From Alistipes sp. (GTDB lineage Bacteria > Bacillota > Clostridia > Oscillospirales > Ruminococcaceae): a DNA stretch of 64,000 nt. A program made the position numbers and the translations under genes. The notes under the pieces were generated by a model. It was not told the DNA's origin and ran no database searches. It worked only from the letters and a program-made list of their open reading frames with translations. The stretch is from assembly GCA_023667265.1 (NCBI GenBank), contig JAMPAJ010000001.1:1293151-1357150 (forward strand). Reading direction: 5' to 3'. Shown piece after piece: positions 31,313 to 39,235 of the stretch (the stretch's first letter is position 1; each line of letters begins with the position of its first letter).

Positions 31313-32584
31313 TCAGTTATCCGATCCAGCCTTTGCCGCAAGATTTTTCAGATCCTCAAGGAAAACGCCGCCCTGCTCCGCCTTATCTGCCTTGTCGTAA
31401 AGAACCTCGTTGCAGGCGTCCATAAAAGCGTCTATCATGGCGTCATTTTCAAAATACGGGCTTATGACCTCCAGCTTATCCTTGGATTCCGACATCTTCG
31501 TGAAAGCCTTATACTGGATTCCGTTGAGCATATCGTTTTCCTCAAGATACTGCCTTGCCGATGCGCTCAGGGGCGTTCCCTTTTCGATCTGCTGATAGCT
31601 TGCCATTTCGGAGCTGTTCAGGAGATAATCCAGAAGTATCGCAGCCTCCTGTGGATTTTCGACGTCCTTGCGTATGGCGTACATAGTTGCCGGCTTGGCG
31701 TACCATGAGCTTAATTCTCCGTATGCAGTAGTATAATCTGCAACAGCAATATCATACCCATTCGCAGCCGCCTCGCCGCAGTAGCTTTCGGCGTCGCTCA
31801 GCCAGGCAACAACTCCGGCGTAATTGCCGTTGGAGATCTCGAGCTTGTCGAAATACTCCACCTGCGGCATGACCTTTTTATTTACAAGCTCGCAGTATGT
31901 CCCGATCATAAGGGCAGCTTCCTCCTCCCCGAAGGTTATATTGCCCTGGTCGTCCATAAGAGATTTTCCTGTAAGCTGACCGACATAAGCTGCAAGAAAG
32001 AACCACGCAGATTTCTTGGACATGGAAACCGGGTAATGCTCGCCGTTCATGACCTCCGCAGCCGCAAAGAAGTCATCCCATGTTTTAGGAACATCAAGTC
32101 CGTATTCGTCGTATATCGTCTTGTTGATATAAACGGTCATCGTATTCAGCGCGATAGGAATGGCGTTCAGTTTTCCGTCCTGCATTCCGTAAGCAAGATC
32201 CTCCTCGGTAAAATTGGACAGATCTACATAGTCGCTCAATTGACTTATGTCGTAATATCCCTCGCCGTCGCCGGAATACTGGTTGAGCCAGGCGTAATTT
32301 ATCTGCATGACATCAGATTCCGTGTGCGAGACCATGCGCACGTCATTCCGCGTCTGATAGCCCGACCACTCGGAATAGTGGCACCTCACCTTAATATCCG
32401 GGTAAAGCGTCTCGAAAGTATCTATAGCTGCAAGCGTGTAGTCGTGACGTGCATCATTTCCCCACCAGGAAAAGGATATCTCAGTCTGAACCGCCTGATC
32501 TGTCACGACCGTATCTCCGGAGCAGCCGACGCATGAACCAAAAATCATCGCTGAAAAAACAGCAGCCGCGAGCCTCTTCATCAT
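31313..32584 (-). CDS. Sugar-type ABC substrate-binding lipoprotein
   Basis: A 423-residue lipoprotein with the lipobox GSCVGC (Cys about 21). The body is a family 1 (carbohydrate) solute-binding protein: ISFSWWGNDARHDYTLAAIDTFETLYPDIKV, IALNTMTVYINKTIYDEYGLDVPKTWDDFF and PQEAAILLDYLLNSSE. The ligand is probably a mono- or oligosaccharide. No permease or ATPase gene is near. Instead it overlaps by 4 bp a diguanylate cyclase gene with an outside sensor domain, so it may feed ligand binding into c-di-GMP signalling. Confidence 0.9.
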   Translation of the reverse strand: MMKRLAAAVFSAMIFGSCVGCSGDTVVTDQAVQTEISFSWWGNDARHDYTLAAIDTFETLYPDIKVRCHYSEWSGYQTRNDVRMVSHTESDVMQINYAWLNQYSGDGEGYYDISQLSDYVDLSNFTEEDLAYGMQDGKLNAIPIALNTMTVYINKTIYDEYGLDVPKTWDDFFAAAEVMNGEHYPVSMSKKSAWFFLAAYVGQLTGKSLMDDQGNITFGEEEAALMIGTYCELVNKKVMPQVEYFDKLEISNGNYAGVVAWLSDAESYCGEAAANGYDIAVADYTTAYGELSSWYAKPATMYAIRKDVENPQEAAILLDYLLNSSEMASYQQIEKGTPLSASARQYLEENDMLNGIQYKAFTKMSESKDKLEVISPYFENDAMIDAFMDACNEVLYDKADKAEQGGVFLEDLKNLAAKAGSDN

Positions 32585-34086
32585 TCCGCTTCCTCCTTAC
32601 CCGGCAGATCCTCCGCATAGATGGTATACGTGTCCTTGCCCTTGCGCTTAGAGGCGTAGAGAGCCTTATCCGCACACTTGTACAGTTCGCCGAAAGTCTT
32701 TCCGTGATCCGGAAAAACTGCCGCGCCTATGCTTGCCGAGATCTTATAGTTTCTGTTTTCTCCTGTATAATTATCGGCAAAAGCCTGACACAGCTCCGCG
32801 CACTTCTCCTCTATATGCTTTCTGTAGCTGCCCTGACAAAAATCAGAAATATTCAGATATATACAAAATTCATCGCCGCCGAGCCTTCCGAGATAATCGT
32901 CGGCATGGAAAACCCGTTTAAGAATATCTCCGACATTTGCAAGCACCTTATCGCCATAGGCATGACCGAGCGTATCGTTGACGCCCTTGAAATTATCCAG
33001 ATCAAGGAGAATTATCGCCTTACGCTTCGAGTCGTGATCCTTTTTCAGCGTCTCCTCAACCTTTTTTTCAAAGGTCTTTTTATTGAAAATTCCCGTCAGC
33101 AGGTCATTGTGAGCCTCGTCCGCCAGCGAATCCACGATTTCGTGAACAGGACTAATAATTCTCGACACAAGCACGATGCTGAGGACAGAGGCTGCCGCAG
33201 CGGCTATTATCGTAATTATTATGACATAAATCGTCACATCATTTTTCTCCTGAAGTATCATCTGCGTAGGAGCGCTGCAAACCACGCTCCAGTTGTCGCC
33301 ACATTCCTTTAACGTTACGAGATACTCGTCATCCATCATAGTCACTGCGGTATGACCTTTTATCCTCTCCGAGATCTCCGGATCGAGTATCTGACCCTCC
33401 TGTCCGTCGTCGGAGGAATATATTACAATGCCGTTTGCCTCCACAAGCTGGACTGCAATATCGTCTATTCCGCCGGGATGCTCGAATACGTCGTCCAGCT
33501 CATTCGTATAAAACGAAATAACAAGAACAGAATCATTGTTGACCCGTTTTACGTAGTAGATGCGTTTATAATTCTCCTTATATCCGGTAGACCATCCGTC
33601 AGCCGTTTTCTGCCGGTTTATCATAGAGGAAAGATCGCTGTAGAGATCGTCGCCAAAGAGCTTGACTGTGCCGTTGGAGATTTTTCCTACCGGATGATTG
33701 TTGCTGTACACAATGGCAAAATCCACAAAATTCTCCATGATACACAGGTCGTAAAGCTTATCGGCAATAAGCTGCTCGGTCTTTATCGCCTCATATTCAT
33801 CGTTACTGCTGTTGACCGCGCTGTATCTGCTGACCTCCTCCTCGGCAAAAACAAGAGTTCCGATAGTTTCCATACGCTGCAAATAGCTGTCAAGATTCAT
33901 CTGCATCTGAACATTCAGCGCCGCAGTCATAGACGTTACCTTTGTTTTAAGCGCGGTATCAGTCTTTTTTATTGTCAGAGCCGATAAGCTCACTGCTAAC
34001 AGTAATATGATGAAAACGCCCGAAAACAGCATAATATGTTTAAGCCGTCTTATGCGTACATCTGTACTGACGTTATTTTTATTCAC
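32581..34086 (-). CDS. Membrane diguanylate cyclase with an extracytoplasmic Cache-like sensor
   Basis: A 501-residue protein: first span about 15-37 (IMLFSGVFIILLLAVSLSAL), extracellular sensor about 40-275 with dCache-like features, second span about 278-305. A GGDEF domain (about 335-495) follows with intact RLGGDEF (about 400-406). The place of the RxxD inhibitory site reads HADD, so product inhibition there is doubtful. It probably makes c-di-GMP when the outside domain, perhaps with the co-encoded binding lipoprotein, senses a ligand. Overlaps both neighbours by 4 bp (ATGA). Confidence 0.92.
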   Translation of the reverse strand: MNKNNVSTDVRIRRLKHIMLFSGVFIILLLAVSLSALTIKKTDTALKTKVTSMTAALNVQMQMNLDSYLQRMETIGTLVFAEEEVSRYSAVNSSNDEYEAIKTEQLIADKLYDLCIMENFVDFAIVYSNNHPVGKISNGTVKLFGDDLYSDLSSMINRQKTADGWSTGYKENYKRIYYVKRVNNDSVLVISFYTNELDDVFEHPGGIDDIAVQLVEANGIVIYSSDDGQEGQILDPEISERIKGHTAVTMMDDEYLVTLKECGDNWSVVCSAPTQMILQEKNDVTIYVIIITIIAAAAASVLSIVLVSRIISPVHEIVDSLADEAHNDLLTGIFNKKTFEKKVEETLKKDHDSKRKAIILLDLDNFKGVNDTLGHAYGDKVLANVGDILKRVFHADDYLGRLGGDEFCIYLNISDFCQGSYRKHIEEKCAELCQAFADNYTGENRNYKISASIGAAVFPDHGKTFGELYKCADKALYASKRKGKDTYTIYAEDLPGKEEAE

Positions 34087-35774
34087 TTTTCTGTCCTTTC
34101 ACCGTTATTGATCTTATCCATAAGCTGTCTGTCGAACTCTTCAACCGGGATCGGCTTAGAGTAGTAGAAGCCCTGGGCAGTATCACAGCCGCAATTCTTC
34201 AAAAACTGCGCCTGAGCGTCTGTTTCTACGCCCTCCGCAATAATATTAAGTCCGATGTCCCGGGACATGGAGATCGTATGGGCGATTATTTTTCTGCCGC
34301 GTTCCGATTCCATAAACTCCGAAAGAAAACCTCGGTCGATCTTCAGAACATCAAACGGCGTCGTTTTCAGCATATTCAGAGACGAAAAGCCTGAACCGAA
34401 ATCGTCCATAAGCATGGTAAATCCGCAGTTTTTCATTTTACGGACTACATCAGAGGTATTGTCCGCGTCGCAGGACTCAGTTATCTCCGCCTCTAAAAGC
34501 TTGACCGGGATACAGTACTTTTCCACCAGCTCATTGAATTTGCCGACCACATCAAAGCTGTTCAGATACTCCCGGGAGATATTCACGGAGATAGGCACTG
34601 GCTCGATGCCCTCGTCTATCCAGAGTCTGATCTGCCTGCACGCCTTTTCCCACATAAGCTGATCCAGCTTCAGGATAAAGCCGTTCTTCTCGAAGATCGG
34701 AACAAACTGGTCGGGAGGGATAAGCCCCTTATACGGGTGCATCCACCTTGCAAGAGCCTCCGCACCGATAATTTCACCGGAGGAAATGTCGCATTTGGGC
34801 TGTAGATACATGACAAACTCGTTATTCAGCATGGCATTTGTCATATCGTCCTCGATGTAATGCTGGTGATACAGATCGTGTTTCAGCTTGCCGTTATAAA
34901 AACCGATATTATTCAGCGCATTACCCTTTATGGACTGCCTTGCAAGAGTCGCGTTGTCGCCGTGAGTTCTGGTTTGCAGCGTTCTGTCCTCCACAATACA
35001 TACGCCCCAGATAAGGCGAAATTCCATTCCGTCATAGCTCCTACCGATATTATCCTCAAGGTTATGGATAAAATCAATTATCTCGCTTTCCTCGTCAAAA
35101 GGGATAACGACCATAAAAACATCTGCTGTAAGGCGTGCAAACGGCTGCTCGTCGCTGCAGATCACAGTCAGGCTGTCTTTCAGGTATTTCAGCAGTCTGT
35201 CGCCTGCTTTTTCGCCGTATGCGTCGTTGATAAGCTTGAAGCGTTCCACATCAAACTGAATATAAGCAATTTCGCGCTCAGGATTTCTGTCCATCATTCT
35301 CTGTATACGCCGCGCAAAAATCCCTGGATCCTTATCCGAGGTAAAGCTGTCCAGTATGCGTCTTTCCGCCATTTCCCTCTCTCTGTAAAACCGCATGGAA
35401 ACATAAACGGATATGACTCTGCTTTCGCCGTCCTTCAAAAGGATAACGCTCATATGGCACATTCGGTAATCCTCGTTTTCCGTCAGACGGATAGGAAAAT
35501 CCGCAGTAATACGGCTTTCATCCGTACCGGCGTCAATAGAACCCTTTATTTTTCCGCAAAACATTCCAAAGGCTGCCAGAGAGGTTTCCTTTACATATTT
35601 CTTATTGCAGAGATATGCAAAAGGGTCGCCGATACCCTCTGGGACCAGATCTCCGCAGAGCTGAGTGACTCTGCCCTTGCGGCAATTCCAGAAAAAATGA
35701 ACGCTGTCCTTATCGGCAGCAATTGTATCAAGCAGCAAACCACGGTCGTCGCTCGATTTAAAATCATTACTCAA
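34083..35774 (-). CDS. c-di-GMP phosphodiesterase: degenerate GGDEF plus active EAL
   Basis: A 563-residue cytoplasmic protein from TTG at 35774, where AGGTGA sits 6 bp upstream; GTG at 35783 is the alternative. A PAS-like first part is followed by a GGDEF domain whose signature is broken to TADVF, so it is probably regulatory. The EAL domain (about 315-560) keeps its catalytic residues: EALARW, SVNIS, EITE, DDFGSGFSSL, LKIDRGF, AEGVET and QGFYYSKP. It should hydrolyse c-di-GMP, opposing the cyclase encoded next. First gene of the three-gene operon. Confidence 0.9.
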   Translation of the reverse strand: MSNDFKSSDDRGLLLDTIAADKDSVHFFWNCRKGRVTQLCGDLVPEGIGDPFAYLCNKKYVKETSLAAFGMFCGKIKGSIDAGTDESRITADFPIRLTENEDYRMCHMSVILLKDGESRVISVYVSMRFYREREMAERRILDSFTSDKDPGIFARRIQRMMDRNPEREIAYIQFDVERFKLINDAYGEKAGDRLLKYLKDSLTVICSDEQPFARLTADVFMVVIPFDEESEIIDFIHNLEDNIGRSYDGMEFRLIWGVCIVEDRTLQTRTHGDNATLARQSIKGNALNNIGFYNGKLKHDLYHQHYIEDDMTNAMLNNEFVMYLQPKCDISSGEIIGAEALARWMHPYKGLIPPDQFVPIFEKNGFILKLDQLMWEKACRQIRLWIDEGIEPVPISVNISREYLNSFDVVGKFNELVEKYCIPVKLLEAEITESCDADNTSDVVRKMKNCGFTMLMDDFGSGFSSLNMLKTTPFDVLKIDRGFLSEFMESERGRKIIAHTISMSRDIGLNIIAEGVETDAQAQFLKNCGCDTAQGFYYSKPIPVEEFDRQLMDKINNGERTEK

Positions 35775-35808
35775 GAGTATCACCTGCCATACAATATATA
35801 CTTACTAA

Positions 35809-35837
35809 ATTATATCACATTTCTCCTAATTTTTCAA
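35809..35837 (-). promoter_or_regulatory. Promoter of the c-di-GMP operon
   Basis: Minus-strand TTGAAA (35832-35837), 17-bp spacer, TATAAT (35809-35814). Confidence 0.75.
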
Positions 35838-35883
35838 GCTGTTTTATACAAAATATACAAAATTTACATTTGGTTAATATTTG

Positions 35884-35912
35884 AAAAAAGGCTGCCCGGA
35901 AAATAGGCAGCC
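35884..35912 (-). terminator. Terminator of the DUF3737 gene
   Basis: GGCTGCC/GGCAGCC hairpin followed on the minus strand by six T. Confidence 0.85.
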
Positions 35913-35917
35913 ATAAA

Positions 35918-36751
35918 TCATTTTAAGATAATTTCACCGTTAGCATTCACGTCGGTCATAATGACCTCTCCCACAGACGGCACACGAATAGTACCGGAAG
36001 CAGGATTTTTTATGCTGACGACCGGAGTAGTAATATCGGCATCCACCTCAGATTTCTCGAAGCTCAGATCCGCGTCTGTCAGCTCGCAATTCACCAGTTT
36101 AAGATTACGGCAATAACAGAAAGGCTGCGTTCCGCTGATCTTGCAGTTAATAAGGGTGAGACCGTCGGAATACCATGCGAAATACTCGCCCTTTATAACG
36201 CTGTCCCGGACGATTATATTTTTTCCGTGCCAGAAAGCGTCCTTGGTGTCAAAATCACAACAGTCAAACTCGCAGTTTTCCACATACTGGAACGAATACT
36301 TTCCATGCAGCGTTACATTTCTGAATTTTATTTCGCTGCTTCTCATCATAAAATATTCGCCGCTTACGTCCGAATCCTCCATGGTAATATTATTTACCGA
36401 CCACCCGAACTCCGGCGACTTGATATCGCAGTCCTTTATCGTAATCTCCGAGCACTCCCGGAGCGCTTTGATACCGTGCATCCTGGAGTTGCTGATATCT
36501 ATGTATCGCGAATACCATATAGCCGCTCTGCAAAGCTCAGTCATTTCGGTATCAGCGATCGTCAGCCTGTCAACGTGCCAGAAAGGGTATCTCAGATTAC
36601 AGTAACAGCAGTTTACTGTTACATCCTTGCTCTCTTTAAGGGCACTTTCACCGTCGGCAGGTCCGTCAAAGGAACAATTCCTCAGAACAACTCCACGGCT
36701 GCCGTAAAGAGCACGTTCCTGGTCAAAGGTTTTGTTCTCTACTATTTCCAT
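35918..36751 (-). CDS. DUF3737 family protein
   Basis: A 277-residue protein matching DUF3737, a clostridial family predicted as a right-handed beta helix: short repeated strands such as VVLRNCSFDG, DVTVNCCYCNLRYPFWHVD, LTIADTEMTE and CRAAIWYSRYIDISNSRMHG, with recurrent W/F at turns. No signal peptide. No catalytic residue set is known to me. It stands alone with its own terminator. Confidence 0.85.
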   Translation of the reverse strand: MEIVENKTFDQERALYGSRGVVLRNCSFDGPADGESALKESKDVTVNCCYCNLRYPFWHVDRLTIADTEMTELCRAAIWYSRYIDISNSRMHGIKALRECSEITIKDCDIKSPEFGWSVNNITMEDSDVSGEYFMMRSSEIKFRNVTLHGKYSFQYVENCEFDCCDFDTKDAFWHGKNIIVRDSVIKGEYFAWYSDGLTLINCKISGTQPFCYCRNLKLVNCELTDADLSFEKSEVDADITTPVVSIKNPASGTIRVPSVGEVIMTDVNANGEIILK

Positions 36752-36799
36752 GTCAATCCCCCATTATTTTATAATTTTTGCGGACGATTTCATAAAACC

Positions 36800-36827
36800 G
36801 ACCTGCCCGGAAATTTCCGGACAGGTC
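36800..36827 (-). terminator. Probable terminator of the LPQTG-sortase operon
   Basis: GACCTGTCCGG/CCGGGCAGGTC hairpin on the minus strand followed by GGTTTTATG; the T-run is weak. Confidence 0.6.
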
Positions 36828-36866
36828 TATTATATCAGCATTTAAAAAAATTGTCAACAGTTCTGT

Positions 36867-37529
36867 TCACACATCTCCCGTAACCTCAACGGCACGCACA
36901 GTCACGCGGCTCTGTCCGCCAAGAGTACAGGTAAACAGCGTCAGATCCCAGTTTTCACCAGAACCAAAATCCATTGCATCAATATCCTTGCCGTTTATTT
37001 CCTCTGTCCGGACAATCTCATAGGTTCGCACAGTTCCGTTTGCCGCAGTAAAATATATAAATTCACCGCCGCTGTATTCCTTCAATCTGCCGAAATGCGA
37101 GTTATAGTTATGCGCCGCAATAATGAGATCTCCGCCCTCGAGCGTTCCCTTATAGCGGCAGGGAGAAATTTTCAGATTCGGATAGCTCCACTGGCTCATG
37201 ACCGGCAGCTCTATGCCCAGATCAGGCAGCGTAATATACCCGATATAGCCATTTTCGTCCACCATCATCGTTTCGTCCTCCACAGGAACGTCCTGAACAG
37301 TCGTCTCTGTTTCATACTCCGAAAACAGGTCGTTTTCCGGAAAAGTAAATGCCGGTTGAGCCGTAGTGACAGGCTCCGGAATCGAATCCTTCAGCTTTGT
37401 CAGAATCTCCTGCGCAGCCTCTCCGCTCTTTTTATTCTGCTGTGAGTTGTAGAAAACAAGGGACAACGCCGCGATAAGCAGCATTGCCCCGAGAATTATA
37501 CAACACGCTCCGTGTTTTTTATTCATCAT
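36867..37529 (-). CDS. Sortase (dedicated to the adjacent LPQTG protein)
   Basis: A 220-residue protein: an N-terminal span (CCIILGAMLLIAALSLVFY), a Thr/Glu-rich linker, then a sortase barrel (about 90-220). Catalytic residues: His in IIAAHNYNSHFG, Cys in LFTCTLGG and Arg in QSRVTVRA. It cuts the sorting motif and joins the protein to peptidoglycan. The compact form without a C-terminal span resembles class D/B-like sortases rather than the pilin-polymerising enzyme at 49949. It overlaps the LPQTG gene by 4 bp. Confidence 0.9.
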   Translation of the reverse strand: MMNKKHGACCIILGAMLLIAALSLVFYNSQQNKKSGEAAQEILTKLKDSIPEPVTTAQPAFTFPENDLFSEYETETTVQDVPVEDETMMVDENGYIGYITLPDLGIELPVMSQWSYPNLKISPCRYKGTLEGGDLIIAAHNYNSHFGRLKEYSGGEFIYFTAANGTVRTYEIVRTEEINGKDIDAMDFGSGENWDLTLFTCTLGGQSRVTVRAVEVTGDV

Positions 37530-38629
37530 TTATCTTCTTTCTTGCCGCTGATAACTATTCTCGAACCAACTCCCACGAGGATAAGTCCCAGGAGCGCCAT
37601 TACAGGAACAGGCCACCAAAGCTGTCCTGTCTGAGGCAGCTTATTTTCGCTTGTGGTCGTAACTGCCGGCTTCTGAGTCGCTGTTACAGTTACAGACGAA
37701 TCTGGGATCGCAGTAACAACAGAAGACGACGTCGTCTCCTCATCACCGCTTGTCGGAGCTTTCGCAGTCGAAACCGTGGTAACGTCGCTGTCGTTTGCCA
37801 CGCTTACTTCGGTTGTCACAGTAGTCGAAGAAGTGGTCTCCGTAGCCGACGAGGTCGGTCCATTATAGGTATTCACTACTACATACTGTCTGCCGTCGTC
37901 TCTGTAAACAACAGTGCAGCCATCGGGAATTTCCTTCTCTAAAATACGCCAGTCGCTGGAAACATCTGCCTCCCATGAATACTTCCAGCCATTCTCGACA
38001 TTAAGCTCAACAGTATCGTACAGCTCCAGATCAGCATAAATCTCAACAAGTATCCTTGTTGGCTTAACAGGCATTGCCTGTTCGTTTTCCCAAACCTTCA
38101 TAACCTGATAGCGTTCATAGTAGCCGTCCAGAGTACGGATAGAAGTCATTTTAGTATAAACAGTCATCTCGGCCGCCTGAGAACTATCCATTATGACAAT
38201 GGACGGAGACGGCTTGAAGGTTTTATCCCCCGATTTAAATTTCTGGGAAGCTACAAGATAAACGCCGTCACGGACATCAGTGAAAGTTATCTCGCCATTG
38301 GAATCAGTCATTTTCCTGGCATACTCTTCTTTCTTGAGCAAAGCGATCGTCTCAAGAGCGGAAGCGGCATCAGAAAGAGCAGAAGCAGAGTAATCGCCGA
38401 AGGAAACAGGACTGTCCGCAAACTGATCCTCCAGGGTTATCTCCGAACCGTCATAAGAACCAATACGGTATATCCACCACATCATATTCGAGGGAATATT
38501 ATTATTGGCCTTGCATATCAGCTTTAGAGTTCCTGAGCCTTCCTCTGCGGAAACAGTCACAAAGCATCCAAGACAAACAGTCAATATCACACACAGAGCG
38601 CACATGACCGAGCATATTTTCCTGCGCAT
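37526..38629 (-). CDS. LPQTG cell-wall-anchored protein with Cna_B/SpaA-like domains
   Basis: A 367-residue surface protein from the ATG at 38629 (AAGGTGAG upstream). Signal peptide about 1-29; a first SpaA-like domain (about 30-150, with GEITFTDVRDGVYLVASQ); a Cna_B-like domain (about 150-260, with VENGWKYSWEADVSSDW and VVNTYNGP). A Thr/Ser-rich wall-spanning stretch follows, then LPQTG (about 331-335), a span and a basic tail. It is anchored by the adjacent sortase. It may be an adhesin or a simple pilin; no pilin lysine motif stands out. Confidence 0.88.
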   Translation of the reverse strand: MRRKICSVMCALCVILTVCLGCFVTVSAEEGSGTLKLICKANNNIPSNMMWWIYRIGSYDGSEITLEDQFADSPVSFGDYSASALSDAASALETIALLKKEEYARKMTDSNGEITFTDVRDGVYLVASQKFKSGDKTFKPSPSIVIMDSSQAAEMTVYTKMTSIRTLDGYYERYQVMKVWENEQAMPVKPTRILVEIYADLELYDTVELNVENGWKYSWEADVSSDWRILEKEIPDGCTVVYRDDGRQYVVVNTYNGPTSSATETTSSTTVTTEVSVANDSDVTTVSTAKAPTSGDEETTSSSVVTAIPDSSVTVTATQKPAVTTTSENKLPQTGQLWWPVPVMALLGLILVGVGSRIVISGKKEDK

Positions 38630-38664
38630 ACCGCTCACCTTCACCTTCCAAAAACAAATTATGG

Positions 38665-38709
38665 AAAAAAAGTGCGGCAGATACAGAGCAAAACGTTCAA
38701 TCGCCGCAC
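38665..38709 (-). terminator. Leader terminator (attenuator) of the LPQTG-sortase operon
   Basis: GTGCGGC/GCCGCAC with a 24-base loop followed by seven T, on the coding strand between the promoter and the start codon. It begins about 10 bases after the expected transcript start, so most transcripts would stop there unless something interferes. Confidence 0.65.
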
Positions 38710-38726
38710 ATCTATTTCATACGAAT

Positions 38727-38755
38727 ATTATATCACTTTTGACGCAGAATGTCAA
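38727..38755 (-). promoter_or_regulatory. Promoter of the LPQTG-sortase operon
   Basis: Minus-strand TTGACA (38750-38755), 17-bp spacer, TATAAT (38727-38732). Confidence 0.85.
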
Positions 38756-38896
38756 TAGAAAACAATTGATTTTGTAGAAAATATGCAAAGACAGCCAGTC
38801 GTATTGTGTATATCGTATAACAAAGAGAATATATTTTTCATATTGCCTGTATACGCCTGGTATATTGGTTTTTACTTTTAATTTTTATTTCAGCTA

Positions 38897-38925
38897 TTGA
38901 CAAGCTGAAAATAGTGTGGTATAAT
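38897..38925 (+). promoter_or_regulatory. Promoter of the trp operon
   Basis: TTGACA (38897-38902), 17-bp spacer, TATAAT (38920-38925). Confidence 0.88.
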
Positions 38926-38940
38926 AGACTTAGTTAAAAC

Positions 38941-39220
38941 CGTTGAAGCGGAGATAACGTTGATTATGCTTTCACAGAGAGCCCGCGGCGCTGAGAGTCG
39001 GGTAAAACACAGATCTTCAAATGGACCGCTGAGGGCATAGGGAAATGCAGGGTCGTGCGCCTTGCAGAGTATTCTGTGACGTTGAGATGCGCGTTAAGCA
39101 TCAGGGATATGATAGTATCCCGTAAAGTGCGCAGTTTCTGCGAATCAAGGTGGTACCACGGGTAAGTTTATTCGTCCTTGACAGATTTCTGAAGATTTCT
39201 GTCAGGGATTTTTATTTTTT
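38941..39220 (+). ncRNA. T-box leader controlling the trp operon
   Basis: The leader has the Stem I AGAGAG element (about 38977) and a likely UGG (Trp) specifier near 39021. The conserved T-box sequence AAGGTGGTACCACGG is at 39147-39161. An intrinsic terminator follows (TCCTTGACAG/CTGTCAGGGA, about 39174-39208, then T-run). Uncharged tRNA-Trp should pair with specifier and T-box, forming the antiterminator and letting trpE-A be transcribed when tryptophan is short. Stem I folding was judged by eye. Confidence 0.9.
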
Positions 39221-39235
39221 ACGGAGGTGCATTTT

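Noticed and set aside
34860-35906. 348-codon plus-strand open frame
   Set aside because: Lies opposite the well-supported GGDEF-EAL gene; composition typical of a shadow frame.
36867-38629. Second full pilus locus
   Set aside because: It has only one anchored protein and one small sortase, without a class C sortase or clear pilin lysine motif, so a simple wall-anchored adhesin is more likely.
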